DNA of 64,000 nt, taken from NCBI RefSeq assembly GCF_004114695.1, contig NZ_CP035310.1:248001-312000 (forward strand), in the 5' to 3' direction. The translations under genes were made by a program, and so were the position numbers. Below the pieces are notes generated by a model. It saw only the letters and a program-made list of their open reading frames with translations. It searched no databases and was not told the origin of the DNA. Of the stretch, positions 34,278 to 42,343 are shown piece after piece. This DNA comes from Erythrobacter sp. HKB08 (GTDB lineage: Bacteria > Pseudomonadota > Alphaproteobacteria > Sphingomonadales > Sphingomonadaceae). Every line of letters begins with the position of its first letter. The stretch's first letter is position 1.

Positions 34278-35804
34278 TCAGCGCATCAGGCCGCCGAGGA
34301 TATTGCGCACGAAGGCGGTCGCGCCGGTTCGCAGCGGGTCGGCGCTCGATTTCTTGCCGAGAGCGGTGGCGACGGCGATCGAGGCGATCGAACCGGCCGC
34401 TGCACGCATCGCGCCCTTGCCGGCTTTCTCCCACATCGAAGTGCTCTTGCGCGAACGCTTGGCGACTTCCTCGCGGCCCTTCTCTTCCACCTCCTGCGCG
34501 GTTTCGGCGGCATCGGCGGCCTTCGCGGCGAGCACTTCTTCCGCGCTCTCGCGGTCGACCGCGGTATCGTATTTGCCGTCGAGCGGGCTCACCGACTGGA
34601 TGATCGCGCGCTCCTTGGCATTAAGCGGGCCGAGGCGGCTGCGCGGCGGCTTGATCAGCGTGCGCTGCACGATGGTCGGCGCGCCGTCCTCGTCGAGCGT
34701 CGAGACCAGCGCTTCGCCGACTTTCAGCTCGGTGATCGCTTCCTCGACATCGAGGTCGGGGTTGATGCGGAAGGTTTCCGCCGCCGCTTTGATCGCGCGC
34801 TGGTCGCGCGGGGTGAAGGCGCGCAGGGCATGCTGTACGCGGTTTCCGAGCTGGCCCGCGACTTCCTCGGGAATGTCGATCGGATTCTGCGTCACGAAGA
34901 ACACGCCGACGCCCTTCGAACGGATCAGGCGCACGACCTGTTCGATCTTGTCCTGCAACGCGTCGGGCGCATCGTCGAAGAGCAGGTGCGCCTCGTCGAA
35001 GAAGAAGACCAGCTTGGGCTTCTCCGGGTCGCCGACTTCGGGCAGGCTCTCGAACAGTTCGGCGAGCAGCCACAGCAGGAAGGTCGCGTAGAGCTTCGGG
35101 CTGCGCATGAGCTTGTCGGCGGCGAGCACGTTGATGTAGCCCCGCCCCTGGTCATCGACTTTCAGGAAATCGTCGATTTCGAGCGCGGGTTCGCCGAAGA
35201 AATTGTCCGCCCCCTGCGCTTCGAAGCTCAGCAGCTGGCGCTGGATCGCACCGACGCTCTGGCGGCTGACATTGCCGTAAAGCCCCGACAGTTCGCTCGC
35301 GTTCTCATAGGCATAGGCCAGCATCGACTGCAGGTCGCCGAAATCGAGCAGCAGCAGGTTGTTCTCGTCGGCATAGCGGAAGACGATCTGGAGAACGCCT
35401 TCCTGCGTCTCGTTGAGGTCGAGCAGGCGCGAAAGCAGCAGCGGGCCCATTTCCGAAATCGTCGTGCGGATCGGGTGGCCCTGCTCGCCATAGAGGTCCC
35501 AGAAGATTGCCGGGTTATCGGAATAGGCATAGTCGTCCATGCCCAGTTCCTTCGCGCGGCCTTCGAGCTTGTCGGCATGCTTGAAGGTCGGCGAACCCGG
35601 CATGGCGATGCCCGACAAGTCTCCCTTCACATCGGCGACGAACACCGGGACGCCCTCTGCCGAGAAGCTTTCGGCGAGGCCCTGCAGGGTCACCGTCTTG
35701 CCGGTACCGGTCGCGCCGGCAATCAGCCCGTGCCGGTTGGCGCGCGAAAGGTCGAGATGCTGGTTCTCGCCATTGGAGGCGAGGCCGAGAAAGATTTGTC
35801 CCAT
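34278..35804 (-). CDS. HerA-like ATPase of the DUF853/YjgR family
   Basis: A 508-residue P-loop ATPase. Walker [14 protein letters not shown] (about 29-41), Walker [18 protein letters not shown], sensor FFVTQNP and arginine-finger region [16 protein letters not shown] match the HerA/FtsK superfamily in its DUF853 branch. Other conserved pieces are [16 protein letters not shown] and [30 protein letters not shown]. The C-terminal about 80 residues are Ala/Glu/Lys-rich and probably disordered or coiled. E. coli YjgR is the best-known homologue and its role is not established. No NurA nuclease partner is adjacent, so a DNA-repair role is not supported here. Confidence 0.85.
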   Translation of the reverse strand: MGQIFLGLASNGENQHLDLSRANRHGLIAGATGTGKTVTLQGLAESFSAEGVPVFVADVKGDLSGIAMPGSPTFKHADKLEGRAKELGMDDYAYSDNPAIFWDLYGEQGHPIRTTISEMGPLLLSRLLDLNETQEGVLQIVFRYADENNLLLLDFGDLQSMLAYAYENASELSGLYGNVSRQSVGAIQRQLLSFEAQGADNFFGEPALEIDDFLKVDDQGRGYINVLAADKLMRSPKLYATFLLWLLAELFESLPEVGDPEKPKLVFFFDEAHLLFDDAPDALQDKIEQVVRLIRSKGVGVFFVTQNPIDIPEEVAGQLGNRVQHALRAFTPRDQRAIKAAAETFRINPDLDVEEAITELKVGEALVSTLDEDGAPTIVQRTLIKPPRSRLGPLNAKERAIIQSVSPLDGKYDTAVDRESAEEVLAAKAADAAETAQEVEEKGREEVAKRSRKSTSMWEKAGKGAMRAAAGSIASIAVATALGKKSSADPLRTGATAFVRNILGGLMR

Positions 35805-35910
35805 TTGTCCGAAAGTCTCCGGTCCCCGAATTGATCACGCGGACAGTGGAGAGGCACGCCGCGGCGGTCAAGCACTCGACTCAGGCTGCAAAGCGGCTAA
35901 GGCTTTGAAC

Positions 35911-37722
35911 ATGGGAGATCGAAAACCCTTCGTGCTGCTCGACGATGCGCGCTCGCAGGGCGCGGCCGATGCGCATCTTTTCGAAAAGCCCGACTGCATT
36001 TTCATCGCGCGCCGCGGCGACGAGGTCGAGACCGTGCTGGCCGAGGCCGAGGCGGCGCGGATCGAGATGGGCGGGACGCTCGCCGGATACATCGCTTATG
36101 AAGCAGGCCTCGCGCTCGAACCGCGCCTCGCCAAGCTTGCCGATGCGAGAAGCGGCGCGAAAGGCCCGCTGGTGTGGCTCGGCCTGTTCTCATCGGAACG
36201 GGTGATGCCGGCCGAGGAGGTCGAGGGCTGGCTGGCGGAGCATGGTCCGGGCGAGGCTTCGATCGGCCCGCTCGACCCGCAGATTTCGCAAGGCGCCTAC
36301 GAAGCCGCATTCGCGCAGTTGCAGGACGCGATTCGCGCGGGCGACATTTACCAGGCGAACCTCACCTTCCCGCTCGCCGGGCCGTTTCGCGGCAATCCGG
36401 TTGCGCTCTACCGCGCGCTGCGCCCGGCGGCGCAGGCGGGGTACGGCGGACTGATCTTCGACGGATCGCACTGGCTTCTCAGCCTCAGCCCCGAACTGTT
36501 CGTCTCACTTCGCGGCGAGGAGGCCAAGGTCAAGCCGATGAAGGGCACCCGCCCGCGCGGCCGCACGGACGAGGAAGACGCGGCGCTCGCCGAAGACCTC
36601 GCCACCTCGGTCAAGGACAAGGCCGAAAACCTGATGATCGTCGACCTGATGCGCAACGACCTCAGCCGCGTGGCCGAGGCGGGAAGCGTGCGGGTCGATG
36701 CGCCCTTCGCGATCGAAAGCTATCCGACCGTCCACCAGATGGTCTCGACCGTCCGTGCGAAGCTCGCCCCGGGCAAGAGCGCGCGCGACCTGGTGCAGGC
36801 GATCTTCCCCTGCGGCTCGATCACCGGCGCGCCGAAAATCCGCGCGATGGAGCTGATCGACGAGGTCGAGCGCGATGCGCGCGGCCCCTATTGCGGCGCG
36901 ATCGGCCGGATCGGACCGGACGGCGAAGCAGCCTTCAATGTCGCAATCCGCACCATCCGCCTGACCGAGATCGAGAACGAGCACGGCAAGGCCGAACTCG
37001 GCGTCGGCTCGGCCATCGTTGCCGACAGCGATGCCAAGGGCGAATGGCGCGAAAGCCTGCTCAAGGGCGGCTTTGCGCGCGCCAGCTCCTCCGACCTGCG
37101 CGCGCCGCAATTCGACCTGATCGAGACCATGCGCTTCGATCCGGAAACGGGGATCGAACTGCTCGAGCTGCACCTCGAACGGATGAAGGCGAGCGCAGCG
37201 GAACTCGGCTTCGGCTTCGACCGCCACATGGCGCGCAACCGGATCCAGGCACTGTGTTTCGACCTCGAGCGCCCGGCCAAGGTCCGCCTGCTCTCTTCGC
37301 GCAGCGGCGCAATCTCGCTCACCACCAGCGACTTGCCGCCCGCTCATGACGGCCCGATCGATTGCATCGCCCTGCCCCATCCGGTCGACGCGGCCGACTG
37401 GCGCCTGCGCCACAAGACGACCGACCGCGGCTTCTACGAGGACGCGCGCGACGCCGCCGAGGCGGAAGGCGCGGTCGAGGCGCTGCTCGTTCGCGAGGAC
37501 GGGCAGGTGACCGAAGGCAGCTGGACCAGCATCTTCGTCGAGCGGGACGGCAAACTCGTCACCCCGCCCCTGGGCCTCGGCCTGCTGCCGGGCGTGCTGC
37601 GCCGATCGCTGATCGAGGACGGGCGCGCGATCGAGGGCGAGTTGACGCTGGAAGACCTGGAGGACGGCTTCTATATCGGCAATGCCGTGCGCGGCCTTGT
37701 GAAAGCCCAATTACTCCCATGA
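35911..37722 (+). CDS. pabBC: fused aminodeoxychorismate synthase component I / 4-amino-4-deoxychorismate lyase
   Basis: A 603-residue folate-pathway fusion. Residues 1-375 are PabB: GDIYQANLTFPL, the KPMKGTRPRGRT catalytic segment, DLMRNDLSRVAEAGSV, the PCGSITGAPKIRAMELI signature and AIRTI. It forms 4-amino-4-deoxychorismate using ammonia from PabA, which is not in the window. Residues about 385-603 are PabC, a PLP fold-type IV lyase giving p-aminobenzoate: LIETMRFDPETGIELLELHLERM at its start, then the PLP lysine near RHKTTDRGFYEDA and the late EGSWTSIF and LPGVLRR. It starts at ATG 35911 and ends in an ATGA overlap with the pseudouridine synthase gene. Confidence 0.92.
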   Translation: MGDRKPFVLLDDARSQGAADAHLFEKPDCIFIARRGDEVETVLAEAEAARIEMGGTLAGYIAYEAGLALEPRLAKLADARSGAKGPLVWLGLFSSERVMPAEEVEGWLAEHGPGEASIGPLDPQISQGAYEAAFAQLQDAIRAGDIYQANLTFPLAGPFRGNPVALYRALRPAAQAGYGGLIFDGSHWLLSLSPELFVSLRGEEAKVKPMKGTRPRGRTDEEDAALAEDLATSVKDKAENLMIVDLMRNDLSRVAEAGSVRVDAPFAIESYPTVHQMVSTVRAKLAPGKSARDLVQAIFPCGSITGAPKIRAMELIDEVERDARGPYCGAIGRIGPDGEAAFNVAIRTIRLTEIENEHGKAELGVGSAIVADSDAKGEWRESLLKGGFARASSSDLRAPQFDLIETMRFDPETGIELLELHLERMKASAAELGFGFDRHMARNRIQALCFDLERPAKVRLLSSRSGAISLTTSDLPPAHDGPIDCIALPHPVDAADWRLRHKTTDRGFYEDARDAAEAEGAVEALLVREDGQVTEGSWTSIFVERDGKLVTPPLGLGLLPGVLRRSLIEDGRAIEGELTLEDLEDGFYIGNAVRGLVKAQLLP

Positions 37723-38372
37723 TCGATATCCTGTTCGAAGACGGCGAAGCGCTGGTGATCGACAAGCCGGCGGGCCTGCCGATCGAGACCCCGCGTCGCG
37801 GCGGTGCCTCGCTCGAAGACCATCTCGATGCGCTGAAGCTCGGCTTCCAGCGCCAGCCTGTCCCGGTTCACCGGCTCGACACCGATACGTCGGGCTGCCT
37901 GCTGCTCGCGCGCAACCCCAAGGCGCTCAAGCGGTTCAATGCTGCCTTCGAGAATCGCCTCGTCGCCAAGCGCTATCTCGGCATCGTCGCGGGCGAGATT
38001 GCCGAGACCGAAGGCACAATCGACCTTGCGCTGAGCAAGATCAGCAGCGCGGAGAAGGGCTGGCGCATGATCGCGGCGAAGAAGGGCAAGCCCTCGGTCA
38101 CCCACTGGCGCAAACTGGCGGTGATGGACGGGCTGACGCTGGTCGAATTCCGTCCCGAAACCGGCCGCACGCACCAGATCCGCATCCACGCGCAGGCCGG
38201 CCTCGGCGCAGCGCTGCTCGGCGACCCGGTCTACGGGCGCAAGGATCCGCGCGTGTCGCGCACCATGCTCCATGCCTCGACCCTTACCGTCCCGCGCGAA
38301 GGCAAGCCGCCGATCGAAGCCACCTCGTCCCTGCCGGAGGACTTCACGCGCCTCGGCTTCAGCGATGAATGA
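37719..38372 (+). CDS. RluA-family pseudouridine synthase
   Basis: A 217-residue enzyme converting uridine to pseudouridine in rRNA or tRNA. The catalytic Asp is in VHRLDTDTSGCLLLA, preceded by LVIDKPAGLP and followed by KRYLGIV, RTHQIRIHAQ and GDPVYG. It is short and lacks an S4 domain, as in RluA itself and related single-domain members, so the target (23S rRNA or tRNA position) cannot be fixed. It is coupled by ATGA to pabBC upstream and overlaps arfB by 8 bp downstream. Confidence 0.9.
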   Translation: MIDILFEDGEALVIDKPAGLPIETPRRGGASLEDHLDALKLGFQRQPVPVHRLDTDTSGCLLLARNPKALKRFNAAFENRLVAKRYLGIVAGEIAETEGTIDLALSKISSAEKGWRMIAAKKGKPSVTHWRKLAVMDGLTLVEFRPETGRTHQIRIHAQAGLGAALLGDPVYGRKDPRVSRTMLHASTLTVPREGKPPIEATSSLPEDFTRLGFSDE

Positions 38373-38769
38373 CATAGTCGAACGCGCACAGGCGATCGCC
38401 GAGGAAAGCTTCATCGCTGCATCCGGTCCGGGCGGGCAGAACGTCAACAAGGTGGCGACCGCAGTGCAGCTGCGGGTCAACATCTACCGCCTCGGCCTCT
38501 CCCCGCCCGTCTTCAACCGGCTGAAGGCGCTCGCGGGCACCCGCCTCAATGCCAAGGGCGAGATCGTGCTGACCGCGCGCACCCACCGCACGCAGGAGGC
38601 GAACCGGGCGGAAGCGCGCGAGCGGCTCGCCGAACTGCTCGAAAAGGCGCAACACGAACCCAAGAAGCGCGCCAAGAGCCGGGTCAACCGTCTCGGCAAG
38701 GTCAAGCGGCTCAAGGCGAAGAAGGCGCGCGGCGAAGTGAAGGCGAAGCGCGGTCCGGTGCGCCTCTAG
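38365..38769 (+). CDS. arfB: ArfB/YaeJ-type alternative ribosome-rescue peptidyl-tRNA hydrolase
   Basis: A 134-residue release-factor-like protein. The GGQ motif appears in ASGPGGQNVNKVATAVQLR (about 20-38), and the C-terminal third is strongly basic (KKRAKSRVNRLGKVKRLKAKKARGE). This matches ArfB, whose tail enters the empty mRNA channel of stalled ribosomes and whose GGQ hydrolyses the stuck peptidyl-tRNA. No codon-recognition domain is present. It overlaps the pseudouridine synthase gene by 8 bp and is followed by a strong terminator, so it ends the folate-pseudouridine-rescue operon. Confidence 0.93.
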   Translation: MNDIVERAQAIAEESFIAASGPGGQNVNKVATAVQLRVNIYRLGLSPPVFNRLKALAGTRLNAKGEIVLTARTHRTQEANRAEARERLAELLEKAQHEPKKRAKSRVNRLGKVKRLKAKKARGEVKAKRGPVRL

Positions 38770-38813
38770 GCTTGACTTTGGGCGGTGATTCGATCAATGG
38801 CAGCCGCCTGTAA

Positions 38814-38844
38814 GGGCGGCGCCTTAGCGTCGCCCCTGTTTTTT
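38814..38844 (+). terminator. Rho-independent terminator after arfB
   Basis: GGGCGGCGC (38814-38822) pairs with GCGTCGCCC (38827-38835), nine pairs with one G-U, with a CTTA loop and a TTTTTT run at 38839-38844. A standard strong terminator 45 bp after the arfB stop and 50 bp before rpmG. Confidence 0.9.
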
Positions 38845-38894
38845 CGGCCCGGACCGCCTTCGGAAACGGCCTCATTCGATCTTAGGAACACGCC

Positions 38895-39062
38895 ATGGCG
38901 AAGCCCGCAACCGTCAAGATCAAGCTCGTCTCGACCGCCGACACGGGCTTCTACTACGTGACGAAGAAGAATCCCCGGAACATCACCGAGAAGATGACCT
39001 TCCGCAAATACGACCCGGTCGTGCGCAAGCACGTCGAGTTCAAGGAAGCGAAGATCAAGTAA
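38895..39062 (+). CDS. rpmG: 50S ribosomal protein L33
   Basis: A complete 55-residue protein beginning [20 protein letters not shown] and ending EFKEAKIK, matching bacterial L33 over its full length. It is the zinc-free form: the Cys pairs of zinc-binding L33 are replaced. TAGGAACA lies just before the ATG. It stands alone between a terminator and an inverted repeat. Confidence 0.96.
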   Translation: MAKPATVKIKLVSTADTGFYYVTKKNPRNITEKMTFRKYDPVVRKHVEFKEAKIK

Positions 39063-39073
39063 GCTGAACGGCG

Positions 39074-39099
39074 GGAACTGGAAAAGTTCAGTGACCGTT
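39074..39099 (+). promoter_or_regulatory. sigma-EcfG-like promoter before lolA, inside a nested inverted repeat
   Basis: GGAAC (39074-39078), 17 bases, CGTT (39096-39099) is an exact match to the general-stress sigma-EcfG promoter of alphaproteobacteria (GGAAC-N16/17-CGTT). It lies 34 bp before the lolA start. The same stretch can fold: TGAACGG (39065-39071) with CCGTTCA (39095-39101), and within it GAACT (39075-39079) with AGTTC (39085-39089), which might also act as a weak terminator for rpmG. Confidence 0.6.
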
Positions 39100-39132
39100 C
39101 AACGCTCCGACGATAGATATCGGAGCATGAGC

Positions 39133-39789
39133 ATGATCGCATATTTCAAGTCCAAGCCCCTGCGCAGCGCGCTTGCCGCTGCGCTGGCCCTTGGCACGCC
39201 TGCAGCAACCCTCGTCGCGACGGCCCCGGCCGTAGCTGCCGAGGGCGATCTCGACCGCGCGGTTGCCGCGCTGCGCGGGATCTCCACCATGCAGGCCGAT
39301 TTCACCCAGACCGACCGCGCCGGCAACACCATCGCCGGCAAGCTGACGCTCAAGCGTCCGGGCAAGATCCGCTTCCAGTACGAAGAAGGCGTGCCGCTGC
39401 TCGTCGTCTCGAACGGCAAGTCGCTCACCATGGTCGACTACGAGGTGAACCAGGTCCAGCGCTGGCCGATCAGCAATTCGCCGCTCGGCGCGCTGCTCGA
39501 TCCGAACCGCGACGTGAAGCGCTACGGCAAGCTCGTCCCGACCAGCAATCGCGACGTGGTGAGCGTCGAGGTGCGCGATCCCAAGCGACCCGAATACGGC
39601 GTCATCACTCTCATCTTCGTGCGCGATGCATCGGCACCGGGCGGCTTACAGCTTACTAACTGGGTGGCGCTCGATTCGCAGAACCACCGCACCACGGTGC
39701 GGCTGCGCAATCATCGCTACGGGATGGCGGTCGCCGACCGGACGTTCACCTACCGTGACCCGCGCCGGACCACTCGTCGCCCGCGTTGA
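39133..39789 (+). CDS. lolA: LolA-family outer-membrane lipoprotein carrier
   Basis: A 218-residue periplasmic chaperone that ferries lipoproteins from the LolCDE release complex to the outer membrane. It has a signal peptide (cleavage after AVAA, about 35), then MQADFTQTDRAGNTIAGKLTLKRPGKIRFQYE, the characteristic hydrophobic-groove half-barrel start of LolA, and VDYEVNQVQRWPI. The ATG at 39133 is chosen because GGAG lies 7 bp upstream; another ATG 6 bp earlier is too close to it. It fits with lgt and several lipoproteins in this window. The candidate stress promoter upstream suggests induction under envelope or general stress. Confidence 0.9.
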   Translation: MIAYFKSKPLRSALAAALALGTPAATLVATAPAVAAEGDLDRAVAALRGISTMQADFTQTDRAGNTIAGKLTLKRPGKIRFQYEEGVPLLVVSNGKSLTMVDYEVNQVQRWPISNSPLGALLDPNRDVKRYGKLVPTSNRDVVSVEVRDPKRPEYGVITLIFVRDASAPGGLQLTNWVALDSQNHRTTVRLRNHRYGMAVADRTFTYRDPRRTTRRPR

Positions 39790-39820
39790 ACGGTCTGCCG
39801 TGCTCACGTTGTAAGAATAC

Positions 39821-40003
39821 GACAAGGCGCTGTCGATTGTTCATTGGCGAGCAAGCCAGCTTCTCATAATCTTCAAGGGCAATGCAGTCGGAGGCGGGTT
39901 TCCCCCCTGTTGCCTCAGCCTCCCCCGAAAGGCCGCATTGTCCAAGCGTGACGAACGCTAACATGGAACCCTCGCACCAATGCCCCCGGTGCGAGGGTTT
40001 TTT
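39821..40003 (+). ncRNA. candidate structured small RNA between lolA and alkaline phosphatase
   Basis: About 180 bp without a convincing ORF but with successive stems: CGACA/TGTCG at the 5' side, TGGC/GCCA near 39844-39857, a long stem GGGCAATGC (39877-39885) with GCATTGTCC (39935-39943, one G-U) enclosing GGAGGC/GCCTCC (39890-39895 with 39918-39923) and a CCGAAAGG tetraloop hairpin, then AGCGT/ACGCT (39945-39959), and finally a strong terminator. A weak TTGAAC-N17-TTGTAA lies upstream. It does not match the hallmarks I know of 6S, SRP, tmRNA or RNase P RNA. It could instead be a long structured 3' end of lolA mRNA. Confidence 0.4.
39967..40003 (+). terminator. strong Rho-independent terminator
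   Basis: AACCCTCGCACC (39967-39978) pairs perfectly with GGTGCGAGGGTT (39988-39999), twelve pairs, followed by TTTTTTG. It is about 180 bp after the lolA stop, suggesting that either lolA mRNA has a long 3' end or a separate small RNA ends here. Confidence 0.93.
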
Positions 40004-40018
40004 GTTGGCCGCTCGCGA

Positions 40019-41443
40019 TTACTCGATCCAGCCGTAGGCCGCCTGGATGATGCTGTAGATCACGTCCTGCTCGATCACGCCGCGCACCTTCTGCGCGCCA
40101 GGACCGTTCGCATAGATCGCGACATCCTCGCCGCCATGCGTTTCGCTGTATAGCGGCACGGTCGCCTGCTGGCGCGCCTTCACACCGGTTTCGGGAACCG
40201 CACGCTCGCCCGAAATCGCACCCGGACCGTTCGAGTAGCCGAGCGTCGTATAAGGCTTGCCGTCGCCTGCGAGCAGCGGCTCTTCCCCGCCTTCGCCGAA
40301 CAGCGCCTCGGGCGAAACGACCAGCCCGAGGATGTCGTTGCCGCGCTTGGGATAGCCCGACATGGTGAAGACGTGGCTGTGGTCCGCCGTCACGAGGATC
40401 AGCGTCTCGTCAGGGTCGGTATTCTCGATTGCCCAGCGGATCGCATTGGCGAACTCGACCGCTTCTTCCAGCGCATAGCCCGCCTGCCCGGCATGGTGGC
40501 CGTGGTCGATCCGGCCGCTTTCGACCATCAGGTAGAACCCGTCGGGATCGTTCTCGAGGCGGCGGACCGCCTGCGCGGTCATTTCGGTGAGGGTCGGTTC
40601 GGTGCTGCTTTCCGCCCGGTCGACCATGTAGGTCATGTGGCTCTTGGAGAAGAGGCCGAGTACCGGCTTGTCGGTGCTTGCCGCTTCGAGCTCGGCTGCG
40701 GTCGTGACATAGGAGCCGCCGGTGCGCGCCACCCACTGCGCGGGCAGGTCGGCCGATGCTTCCTTGCGCATGCCGCCCTTCGCACTGTCGTAGAAAGCCT
40801 GCGTACCGCCGCCCAGCGCGACGTCGAAATCGCTCTCGACAAGCTGGCGGGCGATGTCGCGGCAGCCGAATGCGTCCTGGTCCTCGACGCCTTCGATATA
40901 GGCTTCCCAGTCGCGGTCGACGCTACGGGCATAGACGCTCGCCGGGGTCGCGTGGGTGATGCGCGCGGTGCTGACGATGCCGAGCGCGAGGCCGCGCTTC
41001 TTCGCTTCCTCGCCCATCAGCGGGAGGTGGTGCTGCTGGCCCGCTACGCAGTCGCCGCGCGGCGCGTCGGGCCCGATGCCGAGCATGCCGATGCGCGTTT
41101 TCTGTCCGGAATTCATCGCGGTCGCGGTCCCCGCACTGTCGGGCACCTGCGCATCGGTATTGTAGGTCTTCACCAGCGCCACGTTCTCGAAATTCTCGAA
41201 CGGCAGGACATATTCCTCGCCGCTCTGGCCGAGCTTCTGGCCGGCATAGATGCGCGCGGCGGTCACGGTCGAAACGCCCATGCCGTCGCCGATGAAAAGG
41301 ATCACGTTCTTCGCTTTCGGCTTTTCCGCCTCGGCGGCGGCGGCGTCGCCGTTCCCGTTGTAATTGATCGTCGTGGTGGTGCAGGCACCGAGCGTAAGCG
41401 CGGCTCCGGCAAGCAGGACGAGGGAGCGGGTGAAGCGCGGCAT
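40019..41443 (-). CDS. phoA: PhoA-type alkaline phosphatase, lipoprotein
   Basis: A 474-residue metallophosphatase. A lipobox (LTLGAC) puts the lipidated cysteine at residue 21, so it is membrane-anchored in the periplasm or on the outer membrane. Active-site elements: FIGDGMG (metal Asp53), nucleophile Ser103 in PDSAGTATAMNSGQKT, MVESGRIDHGHHAGQ, VTADHSH, and ETHGGEDVAIYANGPGA. The ATG at 41443 is preferred since AGGAG lies 7 bp upstream. It releases phosphate from organic esters. No Pho box is visible in the short divergent gap to xth, in contrast to pstS and the porin. Confidence 0.92.
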   Translation of the reverse strand: MPRFTRSLVLLAGAALTLGACTTTTINYNGNGDAAAAEAEKPKAKNVILFIGDGMGVSTVTAARIYAGQKLGQSGEEYVLPFENFENVALVKTYNTDAQVPDSAGTATAMNSGQKTRIGMLGIGPDAPRGDCVAGQQHHLPLMGEEAKKRGLALGIVSTARITHATPASVYARSVDRDWEAYIEGVEDQDAFGCRDIARQLVESDFDVALGGGTQAFYDSAKGGMRKEASADLPAQWVARTGGSYVTTAAELEAASTDKPVLGLFSKSHMTYMVDRAESSTEPTLTEMTAQAVRRLENDPDGFYLMVESGRIDHGHHAGQAGYALEEAVEFANAIRWAIENTDPDETLILVTADHSHVFTMSGYPKRGNDILGLVVSPEALFGEGGEEPLLAGDGKPYTTLGYSNGPGAISGERAVPETGVKARQQATVPLYSETHGGEDVAIYANGPGAQKVRGVIEQDVIYSIIQAAYGWIE

Positions 41444-41548
41444 CTGTGATCTCCTGGTCATGTGTGTGCGCCTCTCTATTGCGGAACGCGCCGCAGCGAA
41501 AGTGCCAGCGTCTTGCTGGCGCGGGCATCGCCACCTAAAGCACCGCCC

Positions 41549-42343
41549 ATGGTTTCTATCACCACCTGGAATATCAACTCCGTCCGCCTGCGCATGCCGA
41601 TCGTCGAGCGCTTCCTCAAAGAGCACTCGCCCGACGTGCTGAGCCTGCAGGAAATCAAGTGCCAGGAGCACCAGTTTCCCTACGAGGCTTTCAGGGAGCT
41701 GGGCTACGAGCATGTCGCGGTGCACGGGCAGAAGGGCTATCACGGCGTCGCCACGGTCAGCCGCATCCCGCTCAAGGAATTCTCGCGCCACGACTGGCAG
41801 GACAACGGCGAGGCGCGCCATGTCGGTGTCGAGCTGCTCGGCCCGGGCAAGGGCATGATCCTCGAGAATGTCTATGTCCCGGCGGGCGGCGACGAACCTA
41901 ACCGCGAGATCAATCCCAAGTTCGGCCAGAAGCTCGACTTCCTCGAGCGGATGACCCGCTGGGCGGATGCGATCGACCGTCCGACGCTGATCGTGGGCGA
42001 TTTCAACATCGCGCCGCTCGAAAGCGACGTGTGGAACCACAAGCAGCTGCTCAAGGTCGTCAGCCACACGCCGGTCGAGGTCGAGACGTTGCAGCGCTTC
42101 AAGGATGCGCATGGCTGGACCGACATCGGGCGCGAGCACATCCTCGATCCGGAACGCTACTACAGTTGGTGGAGCTACCGCGCGAAGGACTGGCGCAAGG
42201 GCGACCGCGGGCGCAGGCTCGATCACATGTGGGCCAGCCCCGATCTCGCGAAACAGGCCGTGCGACATCACGTGTTCGAGGATGCACGCGACTGGGAAAA
42301 GCCGTCCGACCACATCCCGCTGACGACGGAGTTCGATCTCTGA
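41549..42343 (+). CDS. xth: exodeoxyribonuclease III
   Basis: A 264-residue AP endonuclease/3'-5' exonuclease of the ExoIII class II family in base excision repair. Motifs are in order: TTWNINSVRLR (Asn metal ligand), LQEIKCQ (Glu), GYHGVATVSR, ENVYVPAGGD, VGDFNIAP (Asp, Asn), GRRLDHMWASP, and the final KPSDHIPL (Asp-His). It starts at MVSITTW. Its TGA stop overlaps the proposed CTG start of ribA, linking a DNA-repair gene with riboflavin synthesis in one transcript. Confidence 0.94.
   Translation: MVSITTWNINSVRLRMPIVERFLKEHSPDVLSLQEIKCQEHQFPYEAFRELGYEHVAVHGQKGYHGVATVSRIPLKEFSRHDWQDNGEARHVGVELLGPGKGMILENVYVPAGGDEPNREINPKFGQKLDFLERMTRWADAIDRPTLIVGDFNIAPLESDVWNHKQLLKVVSHTPVEVETLQRFKDAHGWTDIGREHILDPERYYSWWSYRAKDWRKGDRGRRLDHMWASPDLAKQAVRHHVFEDARDWEKPSDHIPLTTEFDL

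Noticed and set aside
38881-38894. GGAAC as a second sigma-EcfG -35 box before rpmG
   Set aside because: No CGTT follows at 16-17 bp; the bases act as the ribosome site of rpmG.
39746-39964. 72-codon minus-strand ORF overlapping the lolA end
   Set aside because: Its composition shows no domain, it overlaps a good gene antisense, has no ribosome site and crosses the structured RNA region.
39821-40003. 6S RNA identity for the candidate sRNA
   Set aside because: No long 5'-3' closing stem with a central bubble can be formed, and the neighbours are not those usual for ssrS.
41444-41548. Pho box upstream of the alkaline phosphatase
   Set aside because: No CTGTCA-type repeat at an 11-bp period is found in this 105-bp gap.
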